From NCBI RefSeq assembly GCF_003751085.1, contig NZ_RJJY01000001.1, forward strand, positions 1,674,001 through 1,738,000: a stretch of 64,000 nucleotides of DNA, in the 5' to 3' direction. Positions 9,227 to 17,069 of the stretch are shown in pieces. Numbering within the stretch: position 1 is the stretch's first letter; every line of letters starts with the position of its first letter. The notes under the pieces were generated by a model. The model was given only the letters and a program-made list of their open reading frames with translations. It had not been told where the DNA came from and ran no database searches. Made by a program: the position numbers and the translations under genes. The DNA is from Micromonospora sp. Llam0 (lineage in GTDB: Bacteria; Actinomycetota; Actinomycetes; Mycobacteriales; Micromonosporaceae).

Positions 9227-9310
9227 ATGACGCTACCGCGCTCTGTTGCTGAAGTCCTGGCCCGGCATGTGAGCTTCGAGATCGAGTCGATCGATCGGAT
9301 GTACTCCTCG
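9227..9310 (+). pseudogene. N-terminal fragment of an actinobacterial hypothetical protein
   Basis: A start followed by LPRSVAEVLARHVSFEIESI then DRMY, which I recognise as the opening of a conserved actinobacterial protein of unknown function. The similarity stops after about 28 residues and the frame then runs into unrelated sequence. The recognition is from memory and therefore weak. The rest of 8990-9370 shows no supportable gene. Confidence 0.3.
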
Positions 9311-9372
9311 CCCGGTCGATCGCCGACGTTCACGACACATGCCAAGGGCGGCCTCAACGCGTGCGGGGTAAA

Positions 9373-9450
9373 GCTGACCCGGGCGGCTCGGTGCATGGTC
9401 CGAGCGAGACCTCGATCCGGACAACTGTCTGGTCTACCTGCGGGAGGTGC
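9373..9450 (+). pseudogene. Tyrosine recombinase fragment
   Basis: A short plus-strand stretch ending in DLDPDNCLVYLRE. The same sequence type (DLDTDQCLIFLRE) occurs on the minus strand immediately next to it at about 9450-9510. Two integrase remnants thus meet head-on, indicating a rearrangement junction near 9449. Confidence 0.5.
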
Positions 9451-10083
9451 CGCCCTTCTCCCGCAAGAAGATCAGACACTGGTCGGTGTCCAGGTCCTTC
9501 AGGCGTAGCCCCAGCGCCCCGCCGCGGCGGCAGGCCGTCTCGGTGTGCAGCCGGATCACCAGAGCGTCCAGAGCCGGGTCATCGCCGGTGCTGGCCGCCA
9601 CCTCGTTGATCTGGGCCAGGCGTGCGTCTCCGATCGTGCGTCGGGTACTCGGTAGCCGGCGCGGCTTGTCGACCTTCAGCGCCGGGTTGTCGGCCGCATC
9701 CAGGTACCCGTCCGCCACGGCCCGTCGGTACAGGCAGCGTAGCGCGGCCACCAAGTGCTCGGCGGCGGATCGGCCGCCCCGGTTGTTGCGTCGGGCCACC
9801 ACGTTGGCCTGCACCTGACGCGTAGCTGTTCGATTTCGGAGGGGCGAGGTTCGTCGATGCGCCGGTCGCCCCATGCCTGTACGACGCGGTTCCAGTACGA
9901 GCCGTACGCACGCCGGGTACCTGGCGACACTGCGGCGGCCACGACCGGCACGTACTCGGCGAATGTCGGGGCCGGTGGACGGGTCGGCCGTACCTCCAAC
10001 AGGTCGGACGGGGCGATGCCCATCCGCTCCAGCAACAGCCGGGCCGCCTCCAACTCCGGCCGCCCCGCGACGCTCCGACTCAC
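9434..10083 (-). pseudogene. Tyrosine recombinase/integrase, frameshifted and truncated
   Basis: The GTG at 10083 starts a core-binding (SAM-like) domain: FAEYVPVVAAAVSPGTRRAY, then WNRVVQAWGDRRIDEPRPSE, then IEQLR. The frame breaks near 9820 and the homology continues in another frame (VQANVVARRNN, ALRCLYRRAVADGYL, NPALKVDKPRRLPSTRR). The catalytic domain stops just after the first catalytic Arg region (ETACRRGGALGLRLKDLD), so the later H-x-x-R and Tyr are gone. The start overlaps the AbrB-like gene upstream (GTGA), a pairing I know from actinobacterial integrase loci. Confidence 0.75.
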
Positions 10084-10576
10084 GACGCCTTACCTCCTTC
10101 GACGGCGGCGTGAACATCGGCGAGTAGCCGGTCGAGCACCGCGAGGGGATACGCCACCAGCACACCGCTGCCACGGTTGGCGGTGAGCAGCAAGCGGTCG
10201 CCGGCGGTCAGGCGGCACCACCGACGCACCGCCAACGGCAGGCGCAGATGGCCGCGATCGTCGATGAAGTGGACAGCGTCGGCTGCCGGGCGGTCCACGA
10301 TGATGCCGGCCTTCTCGCGGATGTCCAGCCGAGTGCCCGGCATCCAGCCGAGTGCCCGGCATCCAGCCGAGTGCCCGGCATCCAGCCGAGCACCCGGACG
10401 ATGCTGCGATCGGCGACCCGGCTGCTCTTGTCCACCGCGCTCAACGCGTACGCGGTGTCCGACTCTCGTGGGGACCCGGCTGCCAATGCCGGTACGGGAA
10501 GCGGCCTTCGGGCCCGAACAACCGGGCCGGTGCTGACACCGCAGCCCGGGGCCACCTTGGGGATTACCGGCGGCAC
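10080..10576 (-). pseudogene. AbrB/MazE/SpoVT-like DNA-binding protein, frameshifted by a tandem repeat
   Basis: The probable start is GTG 10576. The N-terminal part (AYALSAVDKSSRVADRSIV, then RVLGWMPGTRLD) and the C-terminal part (LDIREKAGIIVDRP, then HLRLPLAVRRWC, then GDRLLLTANRGSGVLVAYPL, then VLDRLLADVHAAV) lie in different frames. They are separated by three copies of a 19-base repeat that encodes the GWMPGTRL segment. One or four copies would give an open frame; three do not. The intact family member is a small swapped-hairpin DNA-binding protein encoded just before an integrase, as here. Confidence 0.65.
10331..10387. repeat. Tandem 19-bp repeat, three copies, inside the AbrB-like gene
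   Basis: The unit gagtgcccggcatccagcc occurs at 10331, 10350 and 10369 without change, with partial copies on both sides. Because 19 is not a multiple of 3, copy number sets the reading frame of the surrounding gene. Confidence 0.95.
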
Positions 10577-10826
10577 GAACGAGGTAGTACCACGCCACCC
10601 GCGCCCGCAGCCGGTGATCAGCGATCGAGACGAGACAGGGTAGATGGAGTGTTCAAAGACGTTTGAACACGAACACGTGAACCTGCGCATAGCTGCGGAA
10701 AACTTGTGTCCGAGGCTGGAGTTGATCTCCAACTCCATGATCGTTCTTCGCGAGGAACTGGTGCTCACGTAGCGAGAACGCATTGCAGGGTGTGGCCTTC
10801 GGGCCCTCAGCGGTGGGAGGAGGTGA

Positions 10827-10919
10827 CTGAAGCTGAGTATCAGCGTGCCCGATGATGTCGCCGCCTACCTGCGGAGTCAGGGCACGGGTCCGCCGCTGTC
10901 CGCGCAGCAGCGGAAGTGA
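10827..10919 (+). pseudogene. Antitoxin-like short ORF, probably decayed
   Basis: A 30-codon frame reading LKLSISVPDDVAAYLRSQ and then a short unrelated tail. The start of ribbon-helix-helix antitoxins often reads M-K-x-S-(I/V)-S-V-P-D-D-V. A GGGAGGAGG Shine-Dalgarno lies right upstream, but the first codon is CTG and the DNA-binding domain is cut off. It is probably a remnant. The flanking 10577-10826 shows nothing I can support. Confidence 0.35.
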
Positions 10920-10960
10920 GTGCCGTCCCGGTGGGCTGACGAGGTGCGCGGCGGCTGCGG

Positions 10961-11264
10961 TCAGGTCGGCCGGTTTCGTAGCCTGGCCGCGCCTGCTCGG
11001 GTTGCTGCCCAGTCAGTCGCTGGCGTCCGGTCCAGGGCGTGGGTGAGCCAGGTCATGCGCTCGCGGTGCTCGTTGCGCAGCGCGACCAGGTCCAGTTCGA
11101 CGCCGGGCGGTGAACCGCGTCCCTCAAGCTCACTGACCCGTTTGTCCATGGCGGCCATCAGTTGGTGATCCAGGTCGCGCACCGCGTCGGTGAGCTGCTG
11201 AGTGCAGAAAGCCGTACGTCCGCGTGCTGGGCCGGTGAAGATGATGTCGTCGTTCGGGTCGGGT
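10961..11264 (-). pseudogene. DUF5984-like protein, C-terminal part (split by IS3)
   Basis: From the IS3 left end the minus strand reads DPNDDIIFTGPARGRTAFCT, followed by a predicted helical tail (AVRDLDHQLMAAMDKRVSEL) to a stop at 10961. Joining it with 14259-14761 and keeping one copy of the 3-bp duplication gives an uninterrupted frame (NQR-P-DPNDD) of about 267 codons. It is therefore the displaced 3' end of that gene, not an independent ORF. Confidence 0.85.
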
Positions 11265-11307
11265 TGAGGGGCCTCGCGTTTTCCGGACAGTGGTTCGGCC
11301 GGTTCTT

Positions 11308-12192
11308 TCACGCCGCGATTTGAAGGTTCTCGAACTCTGCGTGGACTTCCCGGGGAGGTCGGTAGCCCACCGCTGAATGCAGACGCTGACGATTGTACCA
11401 GAATTCGATGTAGGCAGTAACGTCCCGACGTGCCGCCTCACGCGTGGGATACTTCACACGCGACACGCGTTCGTTCTTCAGTGCACCGAAGAACGATTCC
11501 GCCATCGCATTGTCGAAACAAATTCCGGTCCGGCCAGCGGATCGCCGCAACCTCAGATCCCGAAGCGTTCTGCCGTAGTCGTCCGACATGTAGTTGCTGC
11601 CCCGGTCCGAATGAAAGATGGCGTTCTTCCTGAGTTCGCGATTCCGGGCGGCGTTACGGATGGCGCGGGAGATCAACGGCGTCTGGTAGTGGTCGTCCAT
11701 CGCGTACCCGATGACTTCCTTCGTGCAGCAGTCGATGACGGTCGCCAGATACAGCCACCCCTCGCCGGTCGGGATGTACGTGATGTCGCCGACGAGCTTC
11801 TCCCCAGGCGCGTCGGCGGTGAACTCCCGGCCGACGAGGTCAGGCACCGTGCCGGACGACGACTGGGTGAGTCCCCACCGCCTCGGGCGGGGCTGGCACG
11901 GCACGAGCCCGAGCTCGCGCATCAGCTGGCGGACGAGTTCCGGCCCGGCGGACACGCCCTGGCGCCGCAGTTGCGCGTGGACACGTCGATGCCCGTAGGT
12001 GCCGTCAGACGCGGCGAACACCTCCTCGATGGCCGATCGAAGGTGGGCGCGGCGGGTGGCGGTCGCGGAGTCGGGGCGGGTTCGCCATTCGTAGTATCCG
12101 GACCTGGACACGCCGAGTTGTTCGCACATGAAGTCGACGGGGTAGGCGTACTTCGCGGTGTCGAGTCGCATCGTCTCGATGAACTCGTACAA
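11308..12192 (-). CDS. IS3-family transposase OrfB (integrase core)
   Basis: This encodes 294 residues beginning LYEFIETMRLDTAKYAYPVD. The HTH-like segment has GVSRSGYYEWRTRP and the rve integrase core carries the DDE residues: LVGDITYIPTGEGWLYLATV (D), IFHSDRGSNYMS (D) and DNAMAESFFGALKNE (E). In this family OrfB is normally made as an OrfAB fusion by -1 frameshifting; orfA ends six bases upstream. The copy is intact, but its orfA is broken, so it would not make the fused transposase. Confidence 0.92.
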   Translation of the reverse strand: MYEFIETMRLDTAKYAYPVDFMCEQLGVSRSGYYEWRTRPDSATATRRAHLRSAIEEVFAASDGTYGHRRVHAQLRRQGVSAGPELVRQLMRELGLVPCQPRPRRWGLTQSSSGTVPDLVGREFTADAPGEKLVGDITYIPTGEGWLYLATVIDCCTKEVIGYAMDDHYQTPLISRAIRNAARNRELRKNAIFHSDRGSNYMSDDYGRTLRDLRLRRSAGRTGICFDNAMAESFFGALKNERVSRVKYPTREAARRDVTAYIEFWYNRQRLHSAVGYRPPREVHAEFENLQIAA

Positions 12193-12197
12193 GCTCG

Positions 12198-12402
12198 TTA
12201 CCGAGGGTCCTTCGCGAAGTACGCCGCGGCTTTTTTCAGGAAGCTGTTCTCCATTTCGAGTTCCCGGTTGCGGCGTTCGAGTTCCTTCAGTCGAGCGCGC
12301 TCGTCGATGCCGATCTGTGGGCTGTTCTGGGCGCCGCTGTTTTCCCGCCGGTACTGGCGGACCCAGGAACGCAGCGTCTCCGGATGAACGTCGATCTCCC
12401 GG
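12198..12402 (-). pseudogene. IS3-family OrfA, C-terminal part
   Basis: The frame reads REIDVHPETLRSWVRQYRR and then the leucine-zipper helix LKELERRNRELEMENSFLKK, ending AAYFAKDPR. This is the second half of the helix-turn-helix OrfA protein. It is cut off at codon REM by the ISKra4-family insertion; the first half lies at 14088-14185. Confidence 0.85.
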
Positions 12403-14087
12403 GGGTGCGGCTCTTTTGGAGTGATGGCTGGTCATCCGGCGAGGGTGTAGCCCTCCCGTTGTTGCTGGTATCTGTTCTGGTGTATGCGTTGGTGTTCTTG
12501 TTGCAGGTGGAAGGCCCAGTAGGCGTTGAAGTCGCCGTTGGCGGATACGGCGCGTAGCTTGAGGATGGCTTCGGCGGTGTCCAGTCCCCAGCGGGCGCCG
12601 GTGATGTCCATGCGGTCCTTGACCAGATGCCGGCAGGCGCCCTCGATCACGCCGGTGGCGATCGGCCACCCCGCAGCCAACGCGGTGTGGTAGTCCAGGT
12701 AGGGCTGGTGGCGGGTCAGGTAGTCGGCGCACTCGTCGGCGCCGGCGCGTTCCCTGGCCGAGTATCCGTACCGGGTGGCCCGCCGACGGATCCCGGCCGC
12801 GACCTGCCCGGCCTTGCCGGACAGGATCTTGACCGCCTGCTCGCCGACCCACGCCTCGGCGGCGGGGTCACCGGTGTAGAAGAACGCCCACGCCGCTTTC
12901 CACACGTACTCGAGCACGTGGACGAAGTCCAGCACGATGTGGACCTTCACCTGGCGGCGGTCCGCCTCGGCCCGGACCGCGTCGATCTGGGCACGGTTAC
13001 CGTCAACGAGCACGACCCAGGTCCGCGCCTGCCGCGGGTCACGGCGACACGCCTCGTCGAACCCGGCGGCGACGACCGGGGCGATGTCGTCGACCACGGA
13101 CGCCGTCAACCACCTGGCCTGGGCGACCGGACCCCGCCGACGCCGGCCGTCGTCACCGGTGATGATCTCGGACGGGGTACGCGGCACCGGCGCCGCGTCG
13201 TAGACCACCGCCAACTCCGCCATCCGTTTACGGCCACGTTTCTCTCCCGGCGACAGCCGGGTGGTCAACCTACGGCCTGTCCGGGCGGCGGCCTTCGCGG
13301 TGGCGTCCCGTAACGCGGACGGGATCATCACGACACCCTTACCGTCGAACGACAGCACCAGCAGCCAGCCATCGCCGACCGGCCGGTGCGATCGGGTGTC
13401 GTAGAACGCGGCCACGTCCACAGCGGCGGCCACCGCCAACTCCTGCACCTGCCGTTTCCCCACACCCACCCCGCACGACCGGTCGATCGCGGCGACCGCG
13501 TCGTCGAACGATCCCCGTACCGACTCCACCGCCGCCAACCGGCGCAGCCCGTGCGAATGCCTCTCCACCGGCAGGTTCAACACCGCGTCCGCCGGATACA
13601 GGTTGGCCACTCCCGACGCCCGGTACGCCATCCTGGTCACCGTCACCGCACCGAACACCGTGCCCAGCCCCCGACCATGCCCCACCTCCACCCGGGAACG
13701 GACCACCTCATCGGCACCGACCACCCGTTCCCGGCGCACCTCCCGCGCCGCCCGCAGATCCACATGGTCCTGCAACAACAACCGCAGCAGCTCACGACCC
13801 CGCACCGCGAGGCGGTCCTCCAACTCGGCGTGCGTCAACCCGTCACTGTCCGAGCCGGCCAACCCCTCCACCAACTCCTCGAAACACTCCCGCGACCGGT
13901 CGAACGCCCCCGCCACCACGTACCCTGACACCCGGGCTCCTTCTTCGGTTGTGGATCTAGACCACCCATCAACCTACGAGAAGGAGCCCTTCAACCTTCC
14001 AACCGACCCAAACACCCCCGCGACCACTCCCCGCAACCACTCCGCGACCATAGGCAATCACCGCCTCACTCCAGAAGAGCCGCACCC
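12403..14087 (-). mobile_element. ISKra4-family element nested in IS3 orfA
   Basis: This 1685-bp element has 22-bp terminal inverted repeats (left begins GGGTGCGGCTCTTTTGGAG; the right is its complement with one mismatch). It is flanked by a 9-bp direct repeat ATCTCCCGG at 12394-12402 and 14088-14096. Removing it and one repeat restores orfA as ...VAREM-DVHPETL. This is a clean, recent insertion. Confidence 0.93.
12432..13931 (-). CDS. ISKra4-family transposase
   Basis: A 499-residue transposase. Family marks are LVLSFDGKGVVMIPSALRD near 190, WVVLVDGNRAQIDAVR near 300, VHIVLDFVHVLEYVWKAAWA near 325 and the highly conserved C-terminal GWPIATGVIEGACRHLVKDR followed by MDITGARW. It starts at 13931 within the right terminal repeat side and fills the element. 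No frameshift or stop is visible, so it should be active. Confidence 0.92.
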   Translation of the reverse strand: MSGYVVAGAFDRSRECFEELVEGLAGSDSDGLTHAELEDRLAVRGRELLRLLLQDHVDLRAAREVRRERVVGADEVVRSRVEVGHGRGLGTVFGAVTVTRMAYRASGVANLYPADAVLNLPVERHSHGLRRLAAVESVRGSFDDAVAAIDRSCGVGVGKRQVQELAVAAAVDVAAFYDTRSHRPVGDGWLLVLSFDGKGVVMIPSALRDATAKAAARTGRRLTTRLSPGEKRGRKRMAELAVVYDAAPVPRTPSEIITGDDGRRRRGPVAQARWLTASVVDDIAPVVAAGFDEACRRDPRQARTWVVLVDGNRAQIDAVRAEADRRQVKVHIVLDFVHVLEYVWKAAWAFFYTGDPAAEAWVGEQAVKILSGKAGQVAAGIRRRATRYGYSARERAGADECADYLTRHQPYLDYHTALAAGWPIATGVIEGACRHLVKDRMDITGARWGLDTAEAILKLRAVSANGDFNAYWAFHLQQEHQRIHQNRYQQQREGYTLAG

Positions 14088-14185
14088 ATCTCCCGGGCAA
14101 CCTGCGACACTGGCTTGTTCGACTGTAGAACGAGTTGCACTGCTTCTTCACGGAACTCTGGGGTGTATGAGCTTATGCGTGCCAT
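14088..14185 (-). pseudogene. IS3-family OrfA, N-terminal part
   Basis: The ATG at 14185 begins MARISSYTPEFREEAVQLVL then QSNKPVSQVAREM, the helix-turn-helix start of IS3 OrfA. It runs into the ISKra4 terminal repeat after 32 codons. The other half is at 12198-12402. Confidence 0.85.
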
Positions 14186-14258
14186 CGCGCTTCTTCCCTC
14201 GACTTTCCTAACAGGGTAACCTTATTGGCTCCCTGTCCGGAATCCTCGGGGCACCTCA

Positions 14259-14761
14259 GGTCGCTGGTTCCACCAGTCGATTGTCACTGTGTCGTCGGTG
14301 CTGATGGTGCGCCAGCAGCGAACATTCGGGGCGTTACGCAGGTAGCCGAAGTCCAGGTAGTGGTCGCCGTACCACTCCTCGGCCGTGGTATCTGCATCGG
14401 ACTCGTTGTCTCGGGTGGTCCAGGTCGTGGCATCCGCTTCGATGAAGGGCAGCAGGTCGGCGGGCACCGGTTCCAGAATGGTAGGGAGTAGCTGCAGCAG
14501 GTCTTCCCAGAGCCGTGCGATGTAGTAGTCGGCGTACGGTGGATCGTCGTGGCCGTCGGCTTGCCGGCGGCGTACCGTCTCGGCGGAGTAGCGCAGCAGC
14601 TGGTGTCCGGTGAGGTCGAGCCAGTACCAGCCTTCGGTGAGTCCGAACCAGTGGAGCGTCTGTTTGTCCCGACCCCAGGGGTGTACCTGGTCCAGCGGGC
14701 GGAGCTGGAACTGGAAGCGGATTGCCGGTGGTGTCCGGCGTACCGGGCGGTGGTCAGTCAC
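14259..14761 (-). pseudogene. DUF5984-like protein, N-terminal part (split by IS3)
   Basis: The ATG at 14761 gives TPPAIRFQFQLRPLDQVHPW, LHWFGLTEGWYWLDLTGHQL, YADYYIARLWEDLLQLLPTI and WRTISTDDTVTIDWWNQRP, the layout I associate with DUF5984 proteins of unknown function. The IS3 element interrupts it after about codon 167, and the C-terminal 100 codons are at 10961-11264. Its start overlaps the stop of the PARG gene, so the two formed an operon. Confidence 0.8.
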
Positions 14762-15590
14762 GAGGTTCGCCGCTGGTGCGTTCGTCGGTGGTGGGGCTGA
14801 AGCGTTGGGCGAACGCCGTGTGGACCGGTGTTCCTGGCAGGTTGTCGTGGATGGCGAAGACGACGTGGTCGAAGTGAGCGACCGCGTTCAAGGCGTGGGT
14901 GAACGCGTCGGCTACGGTCGCGGGGTCGTTGCGGAACAGCCCACACCCCCATGCGCCGAGCACGAGGCCGCGATGCCCGTGCGCGGCGGCGACCTCGAGG
15001 ATCCGCCGTGCCCGCCGGGCGAGTACGGCTGGCACGTCGGCGGCGTGTTCGGGCTGGGTGCGTACGATCGCGCCGAGGTTCGGCGCGGCCGCGGTCAGCA
15101 GCGAGGTGGTGTACGGCTGGTCGAGCAGGTTGCCGTTGTCGTCGCGGAACACCGGCACGTCGGGGGAGTAGACGACCCGGTCGCTGTAGCGCAGGTCCCG
15201 TTGAGCGCGGTGGAAGGCGTAGAAGTCGGGTGCGGCCCGCAGACATGCGTACAGGGCTGAGGAGCGGGCGATGCTCTCCTCCTGCGCCTGTGCGCCGCTG
15301 AGGAACCCGCCGCCGGGGTTCTTGGCCGAGGCGAACACCAGAGCCGCCGCTCCGGGGCCGAGACGGCGTGCCGCGAGCAGCGTCGACTCGTCCGTCACCT
15401 CCACCGTGCGGGCACCCGCTTGGCGGTGCGCGAGAGTGATTCTCTCATCGGGCAGGTGGTGCCGGGTCCCGGAGACTGCGGCGCGGACCGCGTCAGCGAT
15501 GACGACCTCGTCACCGATGTCGTTGCGGTAGCGGCCCGACTCCGTGATCGTCACCGTGTGTCGCGCGATCTCTCGAAGACGGCCGCTCAC
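14754..15590 (-). CDS. TIGR02452-family poly(ADP-ribose) glycohydrolase-like macrodomain protein
   Basis: A 278-residue bacterial-type PARG homologue. The diagnostic signature is at about residues 92-106: NPGGGFLSGAQAQEES, that is the GGG-x6-8-QEE motif with the catalytic Glu pair. The N-terminal accessory part (residues 1-60) and the later GLVLGAWGCGLFRNDP macrodomain loop are also present. The family cleaves ADP-ribose chains or ADP-ribosyl groups from targets. It is coupled (ATGA overlap) to the downstream DUF5984 gene, now broken by IS3. A role in reversing ADP-ribosylation, possibly in defence or DNA damage, is inference. Confidence 0.9.
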   Translation of the reverse strand: MSGRLREIARHTVTITESGRYRNDIGDEVVIADAVRAAVSGTRHHLPDERITLAHRQAGARTVEVTDESTLLAARRLGPGAAALVFASAKNPGGGFLSGAQAQEESIARSSALYACLRAAPDFYAFHRAQRDLRYSDRVVYSPDVPVFRDDNGNLLDQPYTTSLLTAAAPNLGAIVRTQPEHAADVPAVLARRARRILEVAAAHGHRGLVLGAWGCGLFRNDPATVADAFTHALNAVAHFDHVVFAIHDNLPGTPVHTAFAQRFSPTTDERTSGEPRD

Positions 15591-15821
15591 GGATCCACCG
15601 GGCCGGCGAGGTTAGCGAGCAGCGACACGCCAAGGAACCTACGCAGCGCCGTGGTGGCGGGCAACCCGATTGCAGTTGGGGCGCGACCGATGGCTTGTCG
15701 AGACGGCGGAGGAACACCACTCGAGGCGGTGAGCCTCACTAACAATCGGGTGAGGCGAGGATGGAATTGCCGCCGGGCTCGGCGCTGCCCGTCTGCGGCC
15801 TGGCCGGTAGCGTGTACGCCG

Positions 15822-16658
15822 GTGGCGGTCCGCATCGATGTTGAGGTGTTTGGTGATTCGATCCCTGCGGCTGTGGGTGAGGCTGCGGCACGGCTGCTGA
15901 CCGACGACGGCGTTGGTGAGTTGGAGCTGGCCGGGGGTGGTGTCCAAGCGGTGGTACGCGATGGTGGTGCCGTTTTCCAGCCGTGGGTGGGCATTGTCGA
16001 CGGTGTTTTCACCGGCGATTGCGGTTGCGGGGTCATCGGGGATGACCTGTGCGGGCATGCGGTCGCGACGGCGTTGACCGCGTTCGACGCGGGCGTCGCC
16101 TTTTCCGGCGCGGCGACCCCACCTGGTGCCGTTCCTGCGGAGCCCGAGCGCGCCGAGTTCCTCGATGCGGTGCGGCGGCTCGCGCCGGGCCGGTTGGCGG
16201 AGCTGGTGGTGGGGTTCGCTGTTCGGGATCGGCTGTTCGCCACCCTGTTGCTGGGCGAGGCCGGCATGCTCGACACTGCTGCCGAGTCCGGTCTGGCCGA
16301 CTTCCGCGCTGCTGTCCGGGACGCGTCGAAGGCGACCACCGGGAGTAGGTGGCAGGTCCCCGATGTGGAGGCCGCCGGTCACCGGTTGGCCGCCGAGGTC
16401 GAGATCCTGTGCGCCCACCCCGCGACACCGACCGCGCTTGACCTGGTGGAGGAGGCCATCCTCGTCTGGGACGAACTGTCCGGACATCTCCGCGACGCTT
16501 ACCACATCACCCGCACTGCGCCGGAGGAGATCAGTGAGCCGCTCGTAGGCGCACACCGTGACCTGTGCGAACGCCTCGGCCTCGGCTCGGACGAGATCGC
16601 ACAGCGGGTGAACCGGCTGGTTGAACGCTGCAACTACGACACCATGGACGTCAGCTGA
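15822..16658 (+). CDS. SWIM zinc-finger domain protein
   Basis: A 278-residue protein starting at GTG 15822 (VAVRIDVEVFGDSIP). Near residues 65-80 it has GDCGCGVIGDDLCGHAVATA, a C-x-C-x7-C-x-H SWIM zinc-binding motif, followed by a long helical region. SWIM domains bind DNA or proteins; the specific role here is unknown. The longer upstream frame (15420-15821) is antisense to the PARG gene and was not used. The gap to the recombinase (16659-17069) holds nothing I can support. Confidence 0.7.
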   Translation: MAVRIDVEVFGDSIPAAVGEAAARLLTDDGVGELELAGGGVQAVVRDGGAVFQPWVGIVDGVFTGDCGCGVIGDDLCGHAVATALTAFDAGVAFSGAATPPGAVPAEPERAEFLDAVRRLAPGRLAELVVGFAVRDRLFATLLLGEAGMLDTAAESGLADFRAAVRDASKATTGSRWQVPDVEAAGHRLAAEVEILCAHPATPTALDLVEEAILVWDELSGHLRDAYHITRTAPEEISEPLVGAHRDLCERLGLGSDEIAQRVNRLVERCNYDTMDVS

Positions 16659-17069
16659 CAGCGCAGGTAGGGCCACAGCATCGCCGTGCAGCCGGGTGAT
16701 CGGATGCGGTGCCGGGTCGGACCTGGCTACGTCGAGCGACACTGCGGCCGGTCTATGCCGGTGTCCCGCAGTCCGCATTGCTGCGAGCAGGACGGTCAGG
16801 GATCCTGTACTGCAGTCGACGGCGAGCACATGGCGGGCGTCGATGGTTCTGGCGGACCCGTTGTCCGCGTCGTCGGTCGCGTCCGACCTCATGATTCGTC
16901 GGACGGTGTCCGCGAACAACGGTGTTCGATCGATGGGTCATCCAGAGCGGTCGGCATGATCTGGGCGGTGTATCCCCGATGTCTTCGGTGCCCGGTCCTT
17001 CGGCGGGTGCCGACATCTCTCCCGGCCTCCAGCTGCGCCGGTGCCGAAGGTCCGGACGCCGTGTGTCGG

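Larger units (their letters stand above)
11265..14258 (-). mobile_element. IS3-family element, copy 1, interrupted by an ISKra4-family element
   Basis: The terminal repeats are about 26 bases: the left begins TGAGGGGCCTCGCG and the right, read in reverse, TGAGGTGCCCCGAG; 21 of 26 positions match and both end TTCCGGACAG. The element is flanked by the 3-bp target duplication GGT (11262-11264 and 14259-14261). It holds orfA and orfB of an IS3-type transposase on the minus strand. A second copy at 62914 is nearly identical. The host gene was a DUF5984-like ORF. Confidence 0.92.

Noticed and set aside
8986..9396. 136-codon minus-strand frame
   Set aside because: No motif, no good Shine-Dalgarno, and composition unlike the neighbouring real genes.
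15420..15821. N-terminal extension of the SWIM protein frame
   Set aside because: It is antisense to the PARG gene and non-homologous; GTG 15822 is the likely start.
16659..16919. Minus-strand frame considered as a methyltransferase fragment
   Set aside because: There is no motif I or other SAM-binding element; the resemblance was only a short hydrophobic stretch.
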